Source: CG10-46-32 sp964606465 (GTDB lineage: Bacteria > Patescibacteriota > Patescibacteriia > UBA2169). From it: a stretch of 6,360 nucleotides of DNA. A program made the translations under genes and the position numbers. The stretch lies in the NCBI GenBank assembly GCA_964606465.1, contig CAZSGI010000039.1, positions 1 through 6,360 of the forward strand. Reading direction: 5' to 3'. Numbering within the stretch: the first letter of the stretch is position 1; the number at the start of each line of letters is the position of its first letter. Below, piece after piece: positions 6,000 to 6,360 of the stretch. The notes below the pieces were generated by a model. The model was given only the letters and a program-made list of their open reading frames with translations. It made no database searches and was not told where the DNA came from.

Positions 6000-6055
6000 C
6001 CCTCCTCTGTTGAGGAGGGGGCTACTTGTCCGCCGGTGAAGAGGAGGGGGTGGTT
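6000..6055 (+). repeat. GAGGAGG-rich palindromic repeat element in the tRNA leader
   Basis: CCCTCCTC (6000-6007) and GAGGAGGG (6012-6019) form a perfect 8-bp hairpin with a TGTT loop. The ten bases GAGGAGGGGG recur exactly at 6012-6021 and 6041-6050, so the CCCTCCTC arm could pair with either copy. The unit ends GGGGGTGGTT. A CCTCC...GGAGG hairpin followed by a spacer and GGGGTGGTT is a layout I remember from dispersed intergenic repeats in several bacterial groups. It lies between the tRNA promoter and the mature tRNA 5' end. No T-run follows the hairpin. Confidence 0.5.
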
Positions 6056-6063
6056 GATAATAC

Positions 6064-6148
6064 GCCGGAGTGACGAAACTGGTAAACGTTCACGACTCAA
6101 AATCGTGCGCCGCAAGGCTTGAGGGTTCGACTCCCTCCTCCGGCACCA
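6064..6148 (+). tRNA. tRNA-Leu (anticodon CAA), with encoded CCA
   Basis: The acceptor stem GCCGGAG (6064-6070) pairs fully with CTCCGGC (6138-6144), followed by discriminator A and CCA (6146-6148). The D arm pairs ACG (6073-6075) with CGT (6087-6089) and has the GG of the D loop. The anticodon stem CACGA/TCGTG encloses loop CTCAAAA with anticodon CAA (6098-6100), reading UUG codons. A class II variable arm (6108-6120) has stem GCC/GGC around GCAA, and the T arm GAGGG-TTCGACT-CCCTC is canonical. The long variable arm and A discriminator agree with a leucine identity. It is transcribed away from parA, from the promoter at 5951-5979. Confidence 0.97.
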
Positions 6149-6186
6149 AGACAAAACTGGACGGACGGCGGAAAAATTTGGCGGAG

Positions 6187-6360
6187 TTAAACGCCACAAC
6201 CGGCCCCGCCTTGTTGTTGCGGTACAAGACCAAGTCGTTTTACTTCTGCGTCCACATTCTCATACCAACCACTGATACTTGAATACTCATTGCCCACGAC
6301 AACTTTTGGATCAATATCGTCCCAATCAAAATTTTCCACCGCTTTGAAATAAAGTGCGGT
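6187..6360 (-). CDS. Unrecognised protein, C-terminal 57 residues (5' end beyond the right edge)
   Basis: On the minus strand the frame is open from the window edge (6360) to a TAA at 6189-6187 and gives 57 residues. It begins TALYFKAVENFDWDDIDPK and continues through ISGWYENVDAEVKRLGLVP to the ending QQQGGAGCGV. The composition is protein-like: acidic and aromatic residues are mixed, and the final ten residues are Gly/Gln-rich. I do not recognise a family, and no catalytic motif or membrane segment is visible. It converges on tRNA-Leu and stops 38 bp from it, with no clear terminator hairpin in that gap. The absence of stops over 57 codons alone would be weak evidence. The gene needs its upstream part for identification. 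Confidence 0.45.
   Translation of the reverse strand, partial: TALYFKAVENFDWDDIDPKVVVGNEYSSISGWYENVDAEVKRLGLVPQQQGGAGCGV

Noticed and set aside
6149..6186. Terminator between tRNA-Leu and the right-edge gene
   Set aside because: Only short GGCGG direct repeats and an AAAAATTT run are present; I found no stem followed by a T-run on either strand.
5930..6199. Minus-strand frame across the tRNA (includes WCRRRESNPQALRR)
   Set aside because: This is the familiar false protein from translating the antisense of a tRNA gene; the tRNA folds perfectly.

Overview
The window is a compact piece of a bacterial chromosome carrying housekeeping genes. Four protein genes are recognisable: the 3' end of folC, then topA, a (p)ppGpp synthetase/hydrolase (rel), and a parA-parB pair. 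There is also a tRNA-Leu(CAA) and the 3' end of an unrecognised gene at the right edge. G+C looks somewhat above half by eye, TGA is used as a stop, and intergenic gaps are short. The style of the FolC C-terminus, the folC-topA overlap, the C-terminally shortened Rel and the absence of Shine-Dalgarno sequences suggest a Patescibacteria/CPR (Parcubacteria-like) genome. That placement is inferred from memory of such proteins, not from a search.

Layout: folC (partial, +) overlaps topA (+) by 8 bp. A 164-bp gap follows, made almost entirely of successive inverted repeats. It holds two REP-like palindromes facing each other, a T-run that could terminate topA, a TTGACA promoter and an operator-like 24-bp palindrome that ends 3 bp before the rel start codon. 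rel (+) converges on parB (-) with only 17 bp between them, and a hairpin there pairs the two stop codons. parB and parA form a minus-strand operon with 5 bp between the genes. The parA promoter is so close to its ATG that the mRNA is predicted to be leaderless.

Upstream of parA a divergent plus-strand promoter with near-perfect boxes shares the -35 region and drives tRNA-Leu. Its leader contains a GAGGAGG-rich palindromic repeat. A minus-strand reading frame enters from the right edge and ends 38 bp after the tRNA.

Together the genes cover folate polyglutamylation, DNA supercoiling control, stringent-response alarmone metabolism, chromosome segregation (ParA ATPase with ParB CTPase) and leucine decoding. 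I see no defence system, CRISPR array, insertion sequence or prophage. The most interesting material is regulatory: the shared -35 divergent promoter, the leaderless parA, the palindrome over the rel start, the chain of palindromes after topA, and the lack of ribosome binding sites at all four visible starts.
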